Source: Bradyrhizobium sp. CSA112
GTDB taxonomy: Bacteria > Pseudomonadota > Alphaproteobacteria > Rhizobiales > Xanthobacteraceae
DNA: 64,000 bases
Direction: 5' to 3'
NCBI RefSeq assembly: GCF_029051645.1
Contig: NZ_JAACFS010000009.1
Location: 124,001 to 188,000 of the forward strand
The notes under the pieces were generated by a model. That model made no database searches. It had not been told where the DNA came from and saw only the letters and a list, made by a program, of their open reading frames with translations. Position 1 is the stretch's first letter, and each line of letters begins with the position of its first letter. Below, piece by piece: positions 8,989 to 17,520 of this stretch. A program made the position numbers and the translations under genes.

Positions 8989-9128
8989 AGCTGATAGCCC
9001 GCTCTGCGAGATGGTTCCACGACGTTCTCTCCCTGTGCGTACGGGCCTGTTTGGCCTCTTTACGTAGTTACTCAGTGTTGGGACGAAGCACCTGAAGTGT
9101 CAACGATCCCTCGATTTACAACTGCTTC

Positions 9129-9206
9129 CGTCATTCCGGGATGGTGCGTTAGCACCAGACCCGGAATCTCGAGATTCCGGGTTCGCTTCGCGCCCCGGAA
9201 TGACGG
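9129..9206. repeat. Intergenic palindromic repeat, family B, copy 1 (paaE-paaI gap)
   Basis: Long dyad running cgtcattccggg to ccccggaatgacg, with an inner perfect palindrome around cccggaatctcgagattccggg. A second copy lies at 16651-16728. Confidence 0.88.
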
Positions 9207-9211
9207 TGTAG

Positions 9212-10291
9212 TCACACATGGTCGTAATCCACCACGACCTTGTCCGAACACGGCCGCGCCTGGCAGGTCAGGATGAAGCCTGCCTTCAGCTCCCACGGCT
9301 CCAGCGAATAGTTCACTTCCATCTGCGCGTCGCCTTCGACCAGCTTGGCGCGGCATGTCGAGCACATGCCGCCCTTGCAGGCGAACGGCAAATCCATGCC
9401 GGCGCGCAATGCGGCGTCGAGGATCGATTCTTCCTCGGCGACCGGGACCTCGCGGCGCTTGCCGTCGATGATCAACGACGCCGTCGCCTTGGGCGGCGCG
9501 GACGCCTCAATGACCTTCTTCGGGCGCGGTTTGCCGCCAAACTCCGAGACGAAGCGCTCGACATGGATGCGATCTTCGGCAACGCCGATGTCGCGGCAGG
9601 TCGCCTCGATATCCTCGCTCATGCCCGCAGGCCCGCAGATAAAGACATGATCCACGCTTCCCGCCGGCACCAGCGAGCGCAACAGTACGCGCACCTTCTC
9701 GCCATTGAGTCTGCCGTGCAGGATCGGGATATCCTGCTCTTCGCCCGAGATGACGTGGAAGAGCGAAAGCCGCTGCATGAAGCGGTCTTTCAATTCCTCC
9801 AGCTCTTCGAGGAACAACATGCCCGATGTCGTGCGGTTGCCATAGAACAGGAAGAAGCGGCTGTTCGGTTCGCGCGCGAGTACGCCCTTGACGATCGACA
9901 GGATCGGCGTGATGCCGCTTCCCGCGGCCAAGCCGACATAAATCCGCGCCTCATCGGGCGCATGGGCGATGCCAAAACGGCCGGTCGGCGTCATCACGTC
10001 GAGCTCGTCGCCGCTCTTCAACTCTTCCGCGGCCCAATTGGAGAACGCGCCGCCGTCGACCTTCTTCACTGCGATACGCAGCTCGCCATCGTCAGGGCCA
10101 GAGCAGATCGAATAGGAACGGCGCACTTCTTCGCCGTCCATCGTCGTGCGGAGCGTGAGGTACTGCCCCGGCGCGAAGCTGTAGTCGTCTTCCAGCTCTT
10201 TCGGAATGGAGAAGGTCATGGACACCGCGTCGGCTGCCTCACGGCGGAGGTCATTGACGGCGAGACGGTGGAAGCGCGGTGCGTGAGACAT
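9212..10291 (-). CDS. paaE: Phenylacetyl-CoA epoxidase reductase subunit PaaE
   Basis: A 359-residue iron-sulfur flavoprotein that passes electrons from NADPH to the PaaABC(D) epoxidase. The N-terminal two thirds are a ferredoxin-reductase module (RSYSICS FAD motif, AAGSGITPILSI and FICGPAGM nucleotide motifs). The C-terminus is a plant-type 2Fe-2S ferredoxin with CKGGMCSTCRAKL and a final CQARPCSDKV. Start is at 10291 (MSHAPRFHRL), with GGGGAAA upstream; the longer frame runs into repeat family C. Confidence 0.95.
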   Translation of the reverse strand: MSHAPRFHRLAVNDLRREAADAVSMTFSIPKELEDDYSFAPGQYLTLRTTMDGEEVRRSYSICSGPDDGELRIAVKKVDGGAFSNWAAEELKSGDELDVMTPTGRFGIAHAPDEARIYVGLAAGSGITPILSIVKGVLAREPNSRFFLFYGNRTTSGMLFLEELEELKDRFMQRLSLFHVISGEEQDIPILHGRLNGEKVRVLLRSLVPAGSVDHVFICGPAGMSEDIEATCRDIGVAEDRIHVERFVSEFGGKPRPKKVIEASAPPKATASLIIDGKRREVPVAEEESILDAALRAGMDLPFACKGGMCSTCRAKLVEGDAQMEVNYSLEPWELKAGFILTCQARPCSDKVVVDYDHV

Positions 10292-10305
10292 CAGTGTTTC
10301 CCCAC

Positions 10306-10391
10306 CGTCATTGCGAGGAGCGAAGCGACGAAGCAATCCACCGCCCTACAGCATGGTTAGATGGATTGCTTCGCTTCGCTCGCAATGACGG
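10306..10391. repeat. Intergenic palindromic repeat, family C, copy 1 (paaD-paaE gap)
   Basis: Dyad of cgtcattgcgaggagcgaag and its complement ending tcgctcgcaatgacgg, with aagcaatcca/tggattgctt inner arms. Copy 2 is at 24925-25008. Confidence 0.88.
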
Positions 10392-10402
10392 CATAGAGGA
10401 CC

Positions 10403-10906
10403 TCAATGACACTTGAAATAATCGAATGGTTCGCGGCAGCTCTTGCAGCGCCAGAGCGCCTTGCACGAGGTCGAGCCGAACTCCGAGAGAAGTTCGGTAT
10501 TTTGCGAGCCGCACTGCGGGCATGCCACCTGCTGTTCGCCGAACAACGCGCGGCGCGAGTTCGAGGCCTGCGGCGGAGCGATACCGTATTCACGGAGCTT
10601 GCTCCGGCCGTCCTCGCTCATCCAGTCCGTGGTCCAGGCCGGCGACAGCACGGTGCGGATGGTCGGCCGTGCGATGCCGGCGCGTTCCAGCGCCAGCTCG
10701 ATCTCGAGTGCGATCACGTTCATGGCGGGACAGCCGGAATAGGTCGGCGTGATCGCGACCTCGACACGGCCGTCATGGACTTCGACGTCGCGCAACACGC
10801 CGAGATCGGCGATGGTGAGCACGGGTATCTCGGGATCGACCACCTTTGAGGCCGCGTCCCAGGCGCGACGGCGCAGATCGGTATCGTTTGATACTGAAAT
10901 CACCAT
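10403..10906 (-). CDS. paaD: Phenylacetyl-CoA epoxidase subunit PaaD
   Basis: A 167-residue protein. The first part is a MIP18/DUF59-type domain (ASKVVDPEIPVLTIADLG and TPTYSGCPAM), linked to iron-sulfur or metal centre maturation. The C-terminus is a zinc ribbon with CPQCGSQN and CKSCREPF. PaaD is needed for epoxidase activity in vivo, probably through maturation. Start at 10906 (MVISVSNDTD) overlaps the end of paaC by 7 bases, so translation is coupled; the longer frame is a shadow of paaC. Confidence 0.94.
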   Translation of the reverse strand: MVISVSNDTDLRRRAWDAASKVVDPEIPVLTIADLGVLRDVEVHDGRVEVAITPTYSGCPAMNVIALEIELALERAGIARPTIRTVLSPAWTTDWMSEDGRSKLREYGIAPPQASNSRRALFGEQQVACPQCGSQNTELLSEFGSTSCKALWRCKSCREPFDYFKCH

Positions 10907-11676
10907 GTCGCCCCCGGAAAGGTTCGCTGCATCGATTGCAGCTCGCTGAGGAGATGGCCGAGATGCTCGCTGTGCCGGCCGCTGCGGCCGCCCTGCTGCA
11001 TCCAGTCGTTCTTCGGCAAGGCCAGCGTAGCCTCGTCCACGACACCGGTGATCGTCTTCAGCCATTGCGGACGCAGCGGCGCAGGATCGATCGCGATGCC
11101 GGCATCGATCAGGCCGCGCTCGCTATCATCGACGGCGAACATTTCGCCGGTAAAGGCCCAGAGTTCATCGATCGCTCCTTGCGTGCGGCGGTGGCTTTCC
11201 TCGGTGCCGTCGCCGAGGCGAACGATCCACTCCGAACAGTGCCTGACGTGGTAGGCGCTTTCCTTTTCCGATTTCGCCGCGATCGCCGCCAGCGTCGCGT
11301 CGGTAGAGCGCATCATTGCCCGCCAGTAGAGATCGGCGAAGGTAGCGTAGAAGAATTGCCGTACCATGGTGCGCGCGAAATCGCCGTTCGGCTGCTCCAG
11401 CAGCAGCAGATTGCGGTACTGCCTGACGTCGCGCAGATAGGCGAACTTGTCCTCGTCGTTGCCCCTGCCCTCGACCTCTGCCGCATAGGAATAGAGCTCA
11501 CGCGCCTGACCAAGCAGATCGAGGCCCATATTGGCGAGCGCCATGTCCTCTTCCAGCATCGGCGCATGGCCGCACCATTCCGACAGCCGATGCCCGAGGA
11601 TCAGGGCATCATCGGCGCGGCGCAGGGTGTAGAGCACCAGTGGCGTTTCGGAGACGGTGATGTTGGCGACGGTCAT
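10900..11676 (-). CDS. paaC: Phenylacetyl-CoA epoxidase structural subunit PaaC
   Basis: A 258-residue ferritin-like helical subunit that forms the stable PaaAC core of the ring-1,2-epoxidase. It keeps the family helices (EEDMALANMGLDLLGQAREL and RQFFYATFADLYWRAMM) but PaaC is the structural partner, whereas PaaA holds the di-iron site. Start at 11676 (MTVANITVSE) has AGGACT upstream; a start seven codons earlier is possible. A 231-base gap filled by repeat family A separates it from paaB. Confidence 0.95.
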   Translation of the reverse strand: MTVANITVSETPLVLYTLRRADDALILGHRLSEWCGHAPMLEEDMALANMGLDLLGQARELYSYAAEVEGRGNDEDKFAYLRDVRQYRNLLLLEQPNGDFARTMVRQFFYATFADLYWRAMMRSTDATLAAIAAKSEKESAYHVRHCSEWIVRLGDGTEESHRRTQGAIDELWAFTGEMFAVDDSERGLIDAGIAIDPAPLRPQWLKTITGVVDEATLALPKNDWMQQGGRSGRHSEHLGHLLSELQSMQRTFPGATW

Positions 11677-11704
11677 TCTTGAGTCCTGCCTATTCACATT
11701 CCGA

Positions 11705-11897
11705 CCTCATCCTGAGGAGCGCGGAACGCGCGTCTCGAAGGATGGGCCACGAGTCCCTTTGCCGCCATCCTTCGAGACGCTTGCTTCGCAAGCTCCTCAG
11801 GATGAGGTCTGTATTTCTTGGCCGCGGGCCTCGTGGTTCTCCCGGCGATGCGAAGCATCGTCCGGAGACGGCGCTTGCGTGCCTCCTCACCACGAGG
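11705..11897. repeat. Intergenic palindromic repeat, family A, copy 4 (paaB-paaC gap)
   Basis: Three dyads in a row: cctcatcctgaggagcg to tctcgaaggatggg, ccatccttcgagacg to cctcaggatgagg, and cctcgtggttctcccggcga to cctcctcaccacgagg. The last unit is nearly identical to 116-184. It occupies nearly the whole gap inside the paa operon. Confidence 0.88.
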
Positions 11898-11907
11898 GGT
11901 GAGGAAT

Positions 11908-12195
11908 TCACATATGCCCGACTTCCTCCGGCACATCGTAAAACGTCGGGTGCCGGTAGATCTTGGATTCCGCCGGCTCGAACATCATGCCCTTCTCGGA
12001 CGGATCGGACGCGGTGATCGCGCTCGACGGCACCACCCAGATCGAGAGGCCCTCACCGCGGCGGGTGTAGATGTCGCGCGCGGCTTGCAGCGCCAGCGTC
12101 GCATCGGTCGCATGCAGCGAGCCGACATGCTTGTGCGCCAGCCCGTTGCGGCTGCGGATGAAGACTTCCCAGAGCGGAATATTCGGCGTTGCCAT
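11908..12195 (-). CDS. paaB: Phenylacetyl-CoA epoxidase subunit PaaB
   Basis: A 95-residue subunit with the family pattern PLWEVFIRSRNGLAHKHVGS, then DIYTRRGEGLSIWVVP and a KIYRHPTFYDVPE tail. PaaB bridges PaaAC heterodimers into the active complex. Length matches the family. It follows paaA by 11 bases. Confidence 0.95.
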   Translation of the reverse strand: MATPNIPLWEVFIRSRNGLAHKHVGSLHATDATLALQAARDIYTRRGEGLSIWVVPSSAITASDPSEKGMMFEPAESKIYRHPTFYDVPEEVGHM

Positions 12196-12206
12196 TGCTC
12201 GTCTCC

Positions 12207-13199
12207 TTACTCTGCGGCCTGCAAGGCGGAGCGCTGCCGGCGCTTCTCGGCATAGGCCATCGCCGCCTCGCGCACCCAGGCACCATCTTCATGCGCCTTG
12301 CGCCGTGCGGCCAGACGATCGCGGTTGCAGGGGCCGTTGCCAGCCAGCACCTGCTTGAATTCTTCCCAATCGATCGCGCTGTATTCCCAATTGCCGTTTG
12401 CGTTCTGCTTCATGCCGGGATCGGGAATCGTCAGGCCGAGGAACTGCGCCTGCGGCACCGTGGCGTCGACGAATTTCTGGCGCAGCTCGTCATTGGAGAA
12501 GCGCTTGATCTTCCATTTGGTCGAGGTGTCGCTGTGCTGGCTGACCTGATCGGGCGGGCCGAACATCATCAAGACCGGCCACCACCAGCGGTTCAGCGCA
12601 TCCTGCGCCATCGCCTTCTGCTCCTCGGTGCCGCGGCACAGCGTCAGCATGATCTCAAAGCCCTGGCGCTGATGGAACGACTCCTCCTTGCAGACGCGGA
12701 TCATCGCGCGCGCGTAAGGGCCGTAGGAACAGCGGCACAGCGGGATCTGGTTCATGATCGCGGCACCATCGACCAGCCAACCGATCGTGCCGATCTCGGC
12801 CCAGGTCAGCGTCGGATAGTTGAAGATCGAGGAATACTTTGCCTTGCCCGCCAGCATGAGATCGACGAGCTCCTCGCGCGAGGAGCCAAGCGTCTCGGCG
12901 GCAGCGTAGAGGTAAAGTCCGTGGCCGCACTCGTCCTGAACTTTTGCGAGCAGCGCGGCCTTGCGGCGCAGCGACGGCGCACGCGTGATCCAGTTGCCCT
13001 CGGGAAGCATGCCGACGATTTCGGAATGCGCGTGCTGGGAAATCTGCCGCGTCAGCGTCTTGCGATAGGCCGCCGGCATCCAGTCGTTGGGCTCGATGCG
13101 CTCGTCGGCGTCGATGCGCGACTGAAACTGCGCAGCCCGCGCGGCGTCCTCAATGTTGCGGTCTTCGCCCTCGGACGAATTGAGCGCCTGCGTGTACAT
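12207..13199 (-). CDS. paaA: Phenylacetyl-CoA epoxidase catalytic subunit PaaA
   Basis: A 330-residue ferritin-like di-iron oxygenase subunit that converts phenylacetyl-CoA to the ring 1,2-epoxide. Helices with the iron-binding pattern are visible, including [18 protein letters not shown] and [18 protein letters not shown]. Start at 13199 ([11 protein letters not shown]) has a strong GGGAGG site 5 bases upstream; the longer frame would run through the promoter. It is the first structural gene of the operon, 75 bases after paaX on the same strand. Confidence 0.96.
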   Translation of the reverse strand: MYTQALNSSEGEDRNIEDAARAAQFQSRIDADERIEPNDWMPAAYRKTLTRQISQHAHSEIVGMLPEGNWITRAPSLRRKAALLAKVQDECGHGLYLYAAAETLGSSREELVDLMLAGKAKYSSIFNYPTLTWAEIGTIGWLVDGAAIMNQIPLCRCSYGPYARAMIRVCKEESFHQRQGFEIMLTLCRGTEEQKAMAQDALNRWWWPVLMMFGPPDQVSQHSDTSTKWKIKRFSNDELRQKFVDATVPQAQFLGLTIPDPGMKQNANGNWEYSAIDWEEFKQVLAGNGPCNRDRLAARRKAHEDGAWVREAAMAYAEKRRQRSALQAAE

Positions 13200-13256
13200 G
13201 GCGGACCTCCCGGTATTTGTTGGGAGGAAATATATAACATAATTTTCGATATGCAA
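13200..13256 (-). promoter_or_regulatory. Probable promoter and ribosome site of paaABCDE
   Basis: On the minus strand TTGCAT (13256-13251) and TATATT (13234-13229) are separated by 16 bases and lie in an AT-rich island that is unusual for this genome. A GGGAGGT ribosome site (13211-13205) precedes the paaA start. PaaX repressors bind near such promoters; I could not recognise a clear PaaX operator. Confidence 0.6.
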
Positions 13257-13274
13257 TGTCTTTCTGTAACGTAT

Positions 13275-14156
13275 TCACGACCCATCGAACCGCTGGAACA
13301 GTTCGGCGGCGGGTTTCGGAAGCGGGCCGGTTTCGTTCGTCGCGTGCAGGTCAAGCCATTGTTCCGATGCTGGAAGCAGCGCGCGATAGATTTCGCCGCA
13401 CAGCGTACGGGCTGCCCTGCCCGGCCAGTCCGCGGGCAACAGCGACGTCGGCAACAGCGGGTCACGGAGCACCACGCGGCGATAATGGTGGATCAGAAGC
13501 ACGCGCGCGGTGAAGGCGTCGGCTTCCGCCAGCCGTTCCCCCCTGATGATCCAGCCGTGCAGCGGCTCGAAGGTCTTCATGAATTTCTGATAGGCGTCTG
13601 CGGTGCGATCAAGCGGCCAGCTTTCGCTGAGCAGGCGCCGCCCGCTGTCGTCCTCGGCCGACACTTCGAGACGAATGGCGCCCGAAGCTTCCTTAGGGAT
13701 GGGCACGCCCGACGGTGCGACCCACACGCCCGGCAGCGGACTGCCGAAGCCCGCATTCTTCAGCGCCTCGCGCGAGGCGTCGCGATCTTCACCATTGCCG
13801 ATCAGCAGCAGTTCGAACCGCCCGGTCCAGTCGGAGACCGGCGGCCCATAGATGTGTTTCGTTGCGATATCAAAAGTTTGCCGCCCGCTCTGCACCAAGC
13901 GATAGAAGCTGTTGCGGCCGACCTTGTTGCGCTCGAACCAGCCATCGGCGGTCAGTCGCGACATCGCAGTCCGCACCACGCTGGCGTCGATGTCGAGTTG
14001 CTCGAAGAACTCAAGCAGCGTGCCGAGCCATACCGAGCCGCCGCGCGGCACGATGGCATCGCCGAATACGGTGATGACGATGGAGCCGGTGCGCGAAGGT
14101 TCGCGCTTCAAGTGTTGAATGATACGGGCAAGCGGCGGCGGCATGCGTGAAGGCAT
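13275..14156 (-). CDS. paaX: Transcriptional repressor PaaX
   Basis: A 293-residue PaaX-family regulator. It has an N-terminal winged helix (SIVITVFGDAIVPRGGSVWL and ASVVRTAMSRLTADGWFERN), the central Cas2-like domain and the C-terminal effector domain (RVLLIHHYRRVVLRDP). PaaX represses paa genes and is released by phenylacetyl-CoA. Candidate starts are 14156 and 14144; the longer frame runs into repeat F. It is encoded just before paaA in the same direction. Confidence 0.93.
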   Translation of the reverse strand: MPSRMPPPLARIIQHLKREPSRTGSIVITVFGDAIVPRGGSVWLGTLLEFFEQLDIDASVVRTAMSRLTADGWFERNKVGRNSFYRLVQSGRQTFDIATKHIYGPPVSDWTGRFELLLIGNGEDRDASREALKNAGFGSPLPGVWVAPSGVPIPKEASGAIRLEVSAEDDSGRRLLSESWPLDRTADAYQKFMKTFEPLHGWIIRGERLAEADAFTARVLLIHHYRRVVLRDPLLPTSLLPADWPGRAARTLCGEIYRALLPASEQWLDLHATNETGPLPKPAAELFQRFDGS

Positions 14157-14190
14157 ACCGCGTTTTGGGGATTTACAACAACGGCAGCAT

Positions 14191-14330
14191 CTCTCCCTCT
14201 CCCCGTTCTTCACGGGGAGAGGGTCGGGGTGAGGGGCTGCCTCGGCAAATTCGATAGATGTGAGCGCGCGGAGAGAGCGCCCCTCACCCGGCGCTACGCG
14301 CCGACCTCTCCCCGCAAGAGCGGGGCGAGG
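14191..14330. repeat. Intergenic palindromic repeat, family F
   Basis: Contains ccctctccccg/cggggagaggg hairpin, a ggtgaggggc/gcccctcacc long-range pair and a ccccgcaagagcgggg hairpin. It lies between paaX and the upstream hydrolase gene. Only one copy is in this window. Confidence 0.8.
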
Positions 14331-14350
14331 TTAGCAAGCGTCCGCCCGCC

Positions 14351-15121
14351 TCAGCGATGCGGATTCGGATAAACCAGGCTGCGCCAGCCGCTTCGATCGA
14401 ACGGCGCCCACTCGCCTTCCGGCTGCGCCAGGCGGTCGGCGACCGCGTAGACCGCGGCCGGGTGATGGCCCATGCCGCAATGGCTGCTCTCGACCTCGAT
14501 GCTCTCAGAAGTCGCTGACGTCTTCTCCATGCAGCCCTGCCAGGCGCAGATGCCGTCGGTGCGGCTGAAGATTGCGGTGGTCGGCACCGGCGGCGTCGCC
14601 GACAGCGCGCCGCCGAAACGCGCATCCTCTTCATCGGCGCGTCGCCCGCTTGCCATCTCGTAGACGCGCCACGCATTGGTCGCCTTTGGTCCCGCGGCAA
14701 ACGGGCTGCCGAGCGTGATCACCGAGCGCACGCGCTCCGGCATCATCTTGGCAAGCTGCCGCGCATAGAGGCCGCCGAGGCTCCAGCCGACCAGCGAGAC
14801 CTTGCGGCCATGGGTGTCATTCAATTCGTGAACCAGATCGACCATCGCGTTCTGCACACCGTGACGCAGCCCGAGATTGCGTCCCTGTCGCCAGCCGCTA
14901 ACGGCATAGCCGCGATTGCGCAGAAAGGAACGCAACGGACGCGTCGAGGTGTCGGACGCCACAAGCCCGGGCAGCACCAGCACCGGATGCCCATCGCCAC
15001 GCGGCGCGAGGCTCAGAAGCGGCAACGCGCCGAGAAACGCACCCAATTCGTGAATGGCTCGCCCCTCCAGAAACATCAGCGTTCTGGACGGCGGTGAAAG
15101 CGGCTGCGCAGCAACGGACAT
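14351..15121 (-). CDS. Lipase-like alpha/beta hydrolase (paralogue of 27738-28538)
   Basis: A 256-residue hydrolase with nucleophile elbow VGWSLGGLYAR and the lid-proximal GDGHPVLVLPGLVASD segment. The C-terminus contains SSHCGMGHHPAAVYAVADRL, which carries the likely catalytic His. The protein matches the hydrolase at 27738-28538 along its whole length (same HPVL-LPG, GRKVSLVGWSLGG, TLGSPFA, SRTDGI, VADRLAQ-EGE blocks). No signal peptide is clear. An esterase or lipase acting on lipid or polyester is the reasonable guess; the exact substrate is unknown. Confidence 0.8.
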   Translation of the reverse strand: MSVAAQPLSPPSRTLMFLEGRAIHELGAFLGALPLLSLAPRGDGHPVLVLPGLVASDTSTRPLRSFLRNRGYAVSGWRQGRNLGLRHGVQNAMVDLVHELNDTHGRKVSLVGWSLGGLYARQLAKMMPERVRSVITLGSPFAAGPKATNAWRVYEMASGRRADEEDARFGGALSATPPVPTTAIFSRTDGICAWQGCMEKTSATSESIEVESSHCGMGHHPAAVYAVADRLAQPEGEWAPFDRSGWRSLVYPNPHR

Positions 15122-15309
15122 CGTATCTCCTCTCGGGCCGGCCCCTTACGTCTCGGCAGCCAAGCCGCTCGTTAGGTTGAATGGACGCAAACGCAGCAGA
15201 ATCTCACCGCAACGCAACATGTTCCACAAAAAGCTAAGGAACCGGTTTTGCTCTTGCAAGCGGCCCAGATCACATCCGGAATAACGAAAGCGTTGACGTG
15301 ATTAATTAG

Positions 15310-16596
15310 TCACAGCAGCCGCAGCAAGTATTCGAGAGTATAGAGCGCCAGTCCGGCAAGCCCGCCGATCAGCGAGCCGTTGAAGCGGATGTATTGCAGG
15401 TCGCGGCCGATGTTGATTTCGATCAGCGAGATCAACTGCCCCATGTCCCAGGATTTCACCTGATCGGAGATGAAGGTCGAGACGCCGCTCTTCTGTTCGG
15501 CGACCACGGTTCGCAGCACAGCCACGAGGCCCTGATTTATTTCGGTGCGCAGCTCGGCATCGCCGGCAAGCGCCTCGCCCGCTTTCACGAACATGCGCAC
15601 CAGATATTGCTCCAACACCTGGGTCTCGCCCGAGGCGCTGCGTTCGAAGAACGTCCGCACGTTTTCCCAGATGTGCCGCGCGAGCCCCGCCACTTCAGGA
15701 CGCGCCAGCAGATCGCGCTTCAGTCCTTGGATGCGTTCGGCGTAGCTCGGATCGGTGCCGAGGCGGTCGACGAAGGAGAGCACCATGCGATCGAACTCGC
15801 CGCGGAACGGATGCGCGGGATCGTTGCGGACTTCCTCGAAGAAGGCGGTGGCGGAAGCAACGATCTTGTTCACCAGGAACTTGTCGGCGCGATATAGCTT
15901 TAGCAGCGTCGGCAATTCATTGCGGACCTTCTCGCGGATCATGGCCATCGTTTCGGCCTGCGTCATCATCTCATGCACTCCGCGCAGGAGATCGTCGAGC
16001 AGCCCCCGATGGCGACCCTCCTTCACGAAGGTGCGCAAGGTGCCGGCCGCGAGGGGCGCGAGATCGATCGCCATCAATTGCGCGGTGATGCGGCGGCTGA
16101 CGAATGTCATCAGCCCGGAGGTCTCTGTCGCTGCCACCGCTTCGGGCAGCAGCCGCAGCGCAAAGCGCGCGAGATCCTCGCTGCGCTTGCGGTCGCGCAG
16201 CCAGTCGGCGATGAACGAGCCGAAATCGATCTGCCGCAGTTTCGCTTCGACGGGCGCGGCTTCGAGGAAATGCTTCTCGATGAATTCGCCGAGCTTGTCG
16301 GCAATGCGCTGTTGATTGCTCTGGATGATCGCGGTGTGCGGAATCGGCAATCCCAGCGGCCGTTTGAACAGCGCCACCACGGCGTACCAGTCGGCGAGGC
16401 CGCCGATGGTGGCCGCTTCGGCAAAGGCTGCGATGAAGCCGAACGCGGGATGCAGGGGCAGCAGCGCCCTTGCGGCGAGGAAGATCGCAAACGTCGCCGC
16501 CAGCACCGACGTTGCCAAAATCTTCACGCGCCGCAACTCGGCGGCGCGGATCGCGTCGCCGGGAGAGTCGATGACGAAGGTGGCGGGAAGGGTCAT
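15310..16596 (-). CDS. DUF445 domain-containing membrane protein (YjiN-like)
   Basis: A 428-residue protein with a membrane helix near residues 27-48 and a re-entrant hydrophobic stretch, then a long helical body and a second hydrophobic segment at the extreme C-terminus (SLIGGLAGLALYTLEYLL). GGLADWYAVVALFKRPLG and IPHTAIIQSNQQRIADKLG are the DUF445 hallmark. The family is widespread and has no firm function; the large domain is presumably anchored at both ends to the inner membrane. It stands alone, with repeat B and the phasin gene upstream. Confidence 0.88.
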   Translation of the reverse strand: MTLPATFVIDSPGDAIRAAELRRVKILATSVLAATFAIFLAARALLPLHPAFGFIAAFAEAATIGGLADWYAVVALFKRPLGLPIPHTAIIQSNQQRIADKLGEFIEKHFLEAAPVEAKLRQIDFGSFIADWLRDRKRSEDLARFALRLLPEAVAATETSGLMTFVSRRITAQLMAIDLAPLAAGTLRTFVKEGRHRGLLDDLLRGVHEMMTQAETMAMIREKVRNELPTLLKLYRADKFLVNKIVASATAFFEEVRNDPAHPFRGEFDRMVLSFVDRLGTDPSYAERIQGLKRDLLARPEVAGLARHIWENVRTFFERSASGETQVLEQYLVRMFVKAGEALAGDAELRTEINQGLVAVLRTVVAEQKSGVSTFISDQVKSWDMGQLISLIEINIGRDLQYIRFNGSLIGGLAGLALYTLEYLLRLL

Positions 16597-16650
16597 GACG
16601 GCTTTCGGAGAGCTACACCCACTTCAATCATAGCGCGATGCGCCCACCGC

Positions 16651-16728
16651 CGTCATTCCGGGGCGTGCGAAGCACGAACCCGGAATCTCGAGATTCCGGA
16701 TCGCCGCTTCGCGTCGTCCGGAATGACT
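16651..16728. repeat. Intergenic palindromic repeat, family B, copy 2
   Basis: Same dyad as 9129-9206: cgtcattccggggcgtgcga, cccggaatctcgagattccgg, and ccggaatgac at the far end. It lies between the phasin terminator and the DUF445 gene. Confidence 0.87.
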
Positions 16729-16740
16729 GGGACACCCGAC

Positions 16741-16769
16741 AAAAAGAAGGCCCGCCTAGGCGGGCCTTC
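16741..16769 (-). terminator. Rho-independent terminator of the phasin gene
   Basis: A perfect 24-base palindrome (16746-16769), half-site gaaggcccgcct, is followed on the minus strand by a run of five T. It begins 29 bases after the phasin stop codon. Confidence 0.9.
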
Positions 16770-16797
16770 GAAACGGCAGTTGGCAGGCGGATCGCGA

Positions 16798-17274
16798 TCA
16801 GGCGGTCTTGGAGTAGACCTTGGCGAAGTTGTCCTGCGCGTTCTTGGCACCCTCGGTGACGAGCTTGCCGAGATACTCAGTGGTGGCCTTCGCCCGCGAG
16901 ACGAACATTTCGCCGCGCGCACGGACCATGTCCGACTGGATCTGGGCGGCTTCGCTCAGCGACTTGGCCGAAGCAAGCTGGTCGATGCCGGCGAAGAACG
17001 CTTCCGCGTCCTGATAGAACGCCTGCTGGATGTTGCGGCTGATCTTGGCAGCCTCGGAAACCGAACCGGCAACGGCGGTCTCGATGGCGGCAGTGACCTT
17101 CTCGGAGCCGGCATGCATGTCGGCGGCGCGAACCTTCGCGGTCTCGGCCTGCTTCTTCACGAACTCACGGGCGGCTTCCGGAACTTCCAGGTTCTGGAGC
17201 TTGGTGAACGCCTCGGTGACGGGCGCGAAGGCTTCCTTGACGGTGTTCAGCACGGAATTGGTTTCGGTGGTCAT
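16798..17274 (-). CDS. Phasin family protein
   Basis: A 158-residue, mostly helical amphipathic protein with no signal peptide. The phasin_2 pattern is visible: KLQNLEVPEAAREFVKKQ near the start, then VKAADMHAGSEK-like and ARGEMFVSRAKATTEYLGKL. Phasins coat polyhydroxyalkanoate granules and control their size and number. It is monocistronic, with its own terminator and a long palindrome-bearing upstream region, as expected for a highly expressed granule protein. The PHA synthase genes follow upstream at 18111-19570. Confidence 0.9.
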   Translation of the reverse strand: MTTETNSVLNTVKEAFAPVTEAFTKLQNLEVPEAAREFVKKQAETAKVRAADMHAGSEKVTAAIETAVAGSVSEAAKISRNIQQAFYQDAEAFFAGIDQLASAKSLSEAAQIQSDMVRARGEMFVSRAKATTEYLGKLVTEGAKNAQDNFAKVYSKTA

Positions 17275-17366
17275 TGCAGTCTCTCCATCCTCAGGTTTGA
17301 GCTATGGGCTCACCCCGTCCGGATTGGCCCGGGGCGTGAGTGTTGTGCCATAGTTAATGGTGCGTC

Positions 17367-17405
17367 GCAACATTAATGTTGCAGCGCGATATCACGAATT
17401 CGTGA
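17367..17405. promoter_or_regulatory. Two adjacent perfect palindromes upstream of the phasin gene
   Basis: gcaacattaatgttgc (17367-17382) and tcacgaattcgtga (17392-17405) are perfect dyads 9 bases apart, about 93 to 131 bases upstream of the phasin start. PHA-responsive PhaR repressors bind TGC/GCA-rich dyads before phasin genes in alphaproteobacteria, so the first could be a PhaR site (inference). The second has no assigned binder. Confidence 0.5.
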
Positions 17406-17520
17406 AAAGCCTGATGGGTGAGCGGTTCGCCCAGAGGACCGGCAAAAGTTCCACTTTAGGCTAATGCCGGCGCCGGCCCATCTACTTTGCATGGGGTTGA
17501 TTTCGCGATTTTGTGTCTGG

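Noticed and set aside
13200-13256. A clear PaaX operator in the paaA promoter
   Set aside because: I tested several partial dyads around the AT-rich island, but arms are only four bases, so the claim is left out.
12189-14150. 653-codon plus-strand frame opposite paaA and paaX
   Set aside because: Shadow of high GC third positions in real minus-strand genes; no domain or ribosome site.
15973-17376. 467-codon plus-strand frame across the DUF445 and phasin genes
   Set aside because: It crosses two genes, a repeat and a terminator and shows no domain.
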